DNA of 64,000 nucleotides, from NCBI RefSeq assembly GCF_003815915.1, contig NZ_CP033929.1, positions 3,286,001 through 3,350,000 on the forward strand. The letters are read 5' to 3'. Position numbers and translations under genes: made by a program. The notes under the pieces were generated by a model. It was not told the DNA's origin, did not search any database, and saw only the letters and a program-made list of their open reading frames with translations. This DNA comes from Chryseobacterium indoltheticum. Lineage in GTDB: Bacteria > Bacteroidota > Bacteroidia > Flavobacteriales > Weeksellaceae. Of this stretch, positions 61,427 to 64,000 are shown one piece after another (the first letter of the stretch is position 1; each line of letters begins with the position of its first letter).

Positions 61427-63145
61427 ATGAAAAAAACGTCAGTTCTTCTTATCTTTTTTTTATTTCAACAATCCGTTTTCGCTCAGAAAGATCAGTATGA
61501 TGACTTCATCAAAACCTGGAATTTCATTAAATATTATCATCCGGATCTCGCAAGCGGAAAGATAAATGCTGACAGTTTATTTTTGGTCAATGTGAAAAAT
61601 ATCAGCGCTCAGGATGATTTTAATTCTATAACTGAGAAATTAACTTCAAAACTCAATAAAAAATTCACAGCTTCGGCTCCTGCTGAAACATCACGGGACG
61701 TTCTTTCAAAAAATCAGAATTTCGACTGGTTTCAGAAAAACCGAAAAGTAAGTTCTGAAAATAAAGATTTACTCAATACCATTTACAAACATCGATATAA
61801 TTTTGAAAACCTTCCAAAAGGCAAATTGGTGAGTGATGAAAAAAAATATCCATTTCCTAAAACTGAAAATCTTCCGATAGAATATCGTTTACTGGCTTTG
61901 GCAAAAATACAGGGAATTGTAGACTACCTTTTTCCTCACAAATATATTATGGATAAAGGCTTTGAAGAGTTTTTTAAAAATAGTTTAGACGAAAATTCAA
62001 AAATAAATTCAAGGAAAGATTTTGAAATTTTAATGGCGAAATTTGCTTCAAAATTAAAGGATAGTCACGCTTTCAGTTTTTACAAACAATTGAATTATAA
62101 AAAAGATATTTTTCATGGCAATTATCTTGCGCCATTTGATTTTCAGATTGTTGATGATCATATTCTAGTTACGCATCTCATTTTTCCGGAAATCTGCTCC
62201 AAAGCTCAAATTAATATTGGAGATAAGATTACTTCAATTAACGGTAAAAGCATTCCCCAAATCATCAAAGAGAAAGGAGAATTACTATCTACCTCGAATA
62301 ATGAAAAACTGGTATATGTTCTTTCAAAATATGAAAATAACCTGATCTGGCCCGACGATCTTTCACAAAAGAGTATAGAAGTAAAATCTGGCAAGAGCAA
62401 CAAGAGATTTTCTACAAAAATTGATATGGTTGACATTTCCAATAAAGAAAAATACGACTTCATTGTTACTTATTTACAGGATAAAATACAGAAAAGAGAA
62501 AACCGTAAAATTGTTCATGACGATGTTGCCTACTTTAAAATCAATCATACGTACCAGTTTATTAATAAGGTATCCAATGACAAGATGGATGCGGTTATGG
62601 ATAGTATTTTAGTTGATGCTTCAAAGAAAAAAGCGATTGTTTTTGATATGAGAGCTTACCCTGATTGGGGTGGTTTTGTGAATTATTATATCTACAAATA
62701 TTTCTCTCCTGTCGAAAATTATTTTTATAAATATTATGCTCCAAATCTTAAAAACATAGGCACGTTTTTTTATTTGGAAGATCGAGCTCATTATTTTCCA
62801 GAGATTAAAGACAAAAAAACATATCAATATCAGGGGAAAGTATTTATTCTTGTAAACCCCGAATCTCAAAGCGCAAGCGAATGGTATACCATGAGTCTTC
62901 AGAATATTTTCCCGCAATCCTTAACGATTGGCCAGCAAAGTGCCGGTGCAGACGGAGACCTCGTTAAAGTAAATTTACCCGGTGATTATCTTCTGGAATT
63001 TACAGGAAACGGAATTTTTTATCCTGATAATTCTCAAACCCAACAAACCGGAATCAGAATCAATGAATTGATTAAATATAAAGATCAGGACTTCTTAGAT
63101 AAAAAAGATTTGGAATTTGAGAGGGTTTTAAAAGAGTTAAAATAA
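61427..63145 (+). CDS. Secreted S41 family peptidase
   Basis: 572 residues, with a signal peptide to about 20 (SVFAQ). An N-terminal helical region is followed by a PDZ-like domain around 225-290 (KAQINIGDKITSINGKSIPQII) and the C-terminal-processing-peptidase fold. The catalytic Ser is in PESQSASEWYT (Ser482 or Ser484). It probably degrades or trims periplasmic or surface proteins. Near-consensus promoter (TATCTTTA) upstream. Single gene. Confidence 0.88.
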   Translation: MKKTSVLLIFFLFQQSVFAQKDQYDDFIKTWNFIKYYHPDLASGKINADSLFLVNVKNISAQDDFNSITEKLTSKLNKKFTASAPAETSRDVLSKNQNFDWFQKNRKVSSENKDLLNTIYKHRYNFENLPKGKLVSDEKKYPFPKTENLPIEYRLLALAKIQGIVDYLFPHKYIMDKGFEEFFKNSLDENSKINSRKDFEILMAKFASKLKDSHAFSFYKQLNYKKDIFHGNYLAPFDFQIVDDHILVTHLIFPEICSKAQINIGDKITSINGKSIPQIIKEKGELLSTSNNEKLVYVLSKYENNLIWPDDLSQKSIEVKSGKSNKRFSTKIDMVDISNKEKYDFIVTYLQDKIQKRENRKIVHDDVAYFKINHTYQFINKVSNDKMDAVMDSILVDASKKKAIVFDMRAYPDWGGFVNYYIYKYFSPVENYFYKYYAPNLKNIGTFFYLEDRAHYFPEIKDKKTYQYQGKVFILVNPESQSASEWYTMSLQNIFPQSLTIGQQSAGADGDLVKVNLPGDYLLEFTGNGIFYPDNSQTQQTGIRINELIKYKDQDFLDKKDLEFERVLKELK

Positions 63146-63260
63146 TAACTGTTGTGTTTCATATCTACAATTTAACATAATTTTAAAATTTCTTCATCTT
63201 CTTTAGCATCAATTTTGCTACCACAGAAAGGCAGAATTACGCCTCTCAACCTATTGAATT

Positions 63261-63974
63261 ATGAAGAAAATGCTTTTTACGAGTGCTTTGGCAGTGCTTA
63301 CTTTATGGTCTTGTAATAAGAAAAACGAAGATCCGGCTGTTTCTAAGGAAACAGTAAATGCAAATACAGCTGAGCATGACTATTCATCAGAAGCGATTTC
63401 AGACACAGGGTACAACATCAGCAAAATCCCTGTTACCGATAAATTCAATGGAGTTTTTCCTTATTTTAAACTTCCTGAAGGATATACTTTCACCGACCCA
63501 AATTCTTATCAGGGAAACGGACAAACCAAAGATTTTGATAAAGAATATTTCTACGATCACGGCTCATATACGGTAATGGAAGGCAAAACTTACAAAGCCG
63601 AGATCAGAATTTCAACAGAATTTAAAGACAAGAAATTTTCTCCGCTTGAAATTCAGAAAAGTTTTGACGAGCTGATTAAAAATCTTGGTGGCGTAAAAAT
63701 AAATACAGGCGAACCTTTACGTGACGGCGAAGAAGAACGTATAAAAAAGACAGATCCTGAAGCTTACAATTTGGGCTACATGCATTCTTGTAATAACTGG
63801 AAGAACGTAAACACCTACATTATACGAACTGCTGAGAAAACTGTTTTTGTACAATATAATCTTGGGAAAGAACAAACCAGCATCACCATTTTGGAAGCTA
63901 AACCTTTTGAAAATAAAATGTCGATTGTAGGCGAGAAACCAAAAGTAGATTCTGGAGACTCAAAGAAAAAATAA
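63261..63974 (+). CDS. Lipoprotein of unknown function
   Basis: 237 residues. The lipoprotein signal is MKKMLFTSALAVLTLWSC (lipobox LWSC). The mature part contains KFNGVFPYFKLPEGYTF and YTVMEGKTYKAEIRIST, a layout also seen in the linker region in front of OmpA-type domains in Bacteroidota, but no OmpA domain follows. The Lys-rich tail ends at 63974, close to the window edge, with the stop codon inside. Confidence 0.75.
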   Translation: MKKMLFTSALAVLTLWSCNKKNEDPAVSKETVNANTAEHDYSSEAISDTGYNISKIPVTDKFNGVFPYFKLPEGYTFTDPNSYQGNGQTKDFDKEYFYDHGSYTVMEGKTYKAEIRISTEFKDKKFSPLEIQKSFDELIKNLGGVKINTGEPLRDGEEERIKKTDPEAYNLGYMHSCNNWKNVNTYIIRTAEKTVFVQYNLGKEQTSITILEAKPFENKMSIVGEKPKVDSGDSKKK

Positions 63975-64000
63975 CTCTGTAAAATAATTTATAAAGAACC

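Noticed and set aside
1..64000. tRNA or rRNA genes
   Set aside because: Reading both strands I found no cloverleaf-like or rRNA-like block; a covariance search would be needed to exclude them fully.

Overview
The window looks like a chromosomal segment of a Chryseobacterium-like member of the Flavobacteriia (family Weeksellaceae). The evidence is low GC content, many Bacteroidota-type -7 promoter boxes (TAnnTTTG), gliding genes gldB and gldC next to nadE, type IX secretion (T9SS) type B sorting domains, a CCC-motif membrane protein, and a PafA-type alkaline phosphatase whose active-site residues sit at a constant +2 offset from the Elizabethkingia/Chryseobacterium enzyme as I remember its numbering. 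No rRNA, tRNA, prophage, intact insertion sequence or CRISPR array was seen. Most of the window is core chromosome with small accessory inserts.

Layout. 1-1.3 kb: a membrane anti-sigma-like protein carrying TonB-plug motifs (cut by the window edge) and its ECF sigma factor. 1.7-5.6 kb: a secreted C1 peptidase, an Old Yellow Enzyme divergent from an HxlR regulator with a dense operator-like array between them, and a TPR lipoprotein. 5.7-13.4 kb, nearly all minus strand: a fused 2-oxoacid dehydrogenase E1, a polyprenyl synthase, a secreted propeller-like protein, rlmN, a four-helix-bundle gene flanked by inverted repeats, and queA. 13.6-22.7 kb: AIM24, a DNA glycosylase, an S9 peptidase, a reductase, a 2-hydroxyacid dehydrogenase, pcm and a Gfo/Idh oxidoreductase. 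23-32 kb: a GH5 glycosidase, a cation/proton antiporter, an aspartyl protease with a PDZ-like domain, a lytic transglycosylase and a ClpB/ClpV-type ATPase.

32.6-38.7 kb: two tandem giant T9SS type B adhesin-like proteins. 38.9-41.2 kb: an operon of ribonuclease Z, a TIGR02757 protein and a heptad-repeat coiled-coil membrane protein. 41.3-46.6 kb: RdgB, a CPBP protease, an MFS transporter, small membrane proteins, NamA and cytidine deaminase. 46.65-49.8 kb: a cobalamin riboswitch controlling a BtuB-like TonB receptor and a BtuG-like surface propeller lipoprotein. 49.9-54.9 kb: CCA-adding enzyme, TsaC-like protein, a frameshifted REP-associated transposase between REP palindromes, DinB, GNAT and a trans-sulfuration enzyme. 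55-57.9 kb: gldC, gldB, GNAT, nadE. 57.9-59.4 kb: a barnase-type RNase, an archaemetzincin lipoprotein and a barstar homologue. 59.5-64 kb: PafA, an S41 peptidase and a lipoprotein.

The most interesting local systems are the barnase/archaemetzincin/barstar cluster, the decayed REP transposase with matching REP palindromes here and at 15.64 kb, the inverted-repeat-flanked four-helix-bundle cassette, the GTAAC operator array of the HxlR/OYE pair, and the riboswitch-controlled B12 uptake pair. All functions are inferred from reading the sequence; no database search was run.
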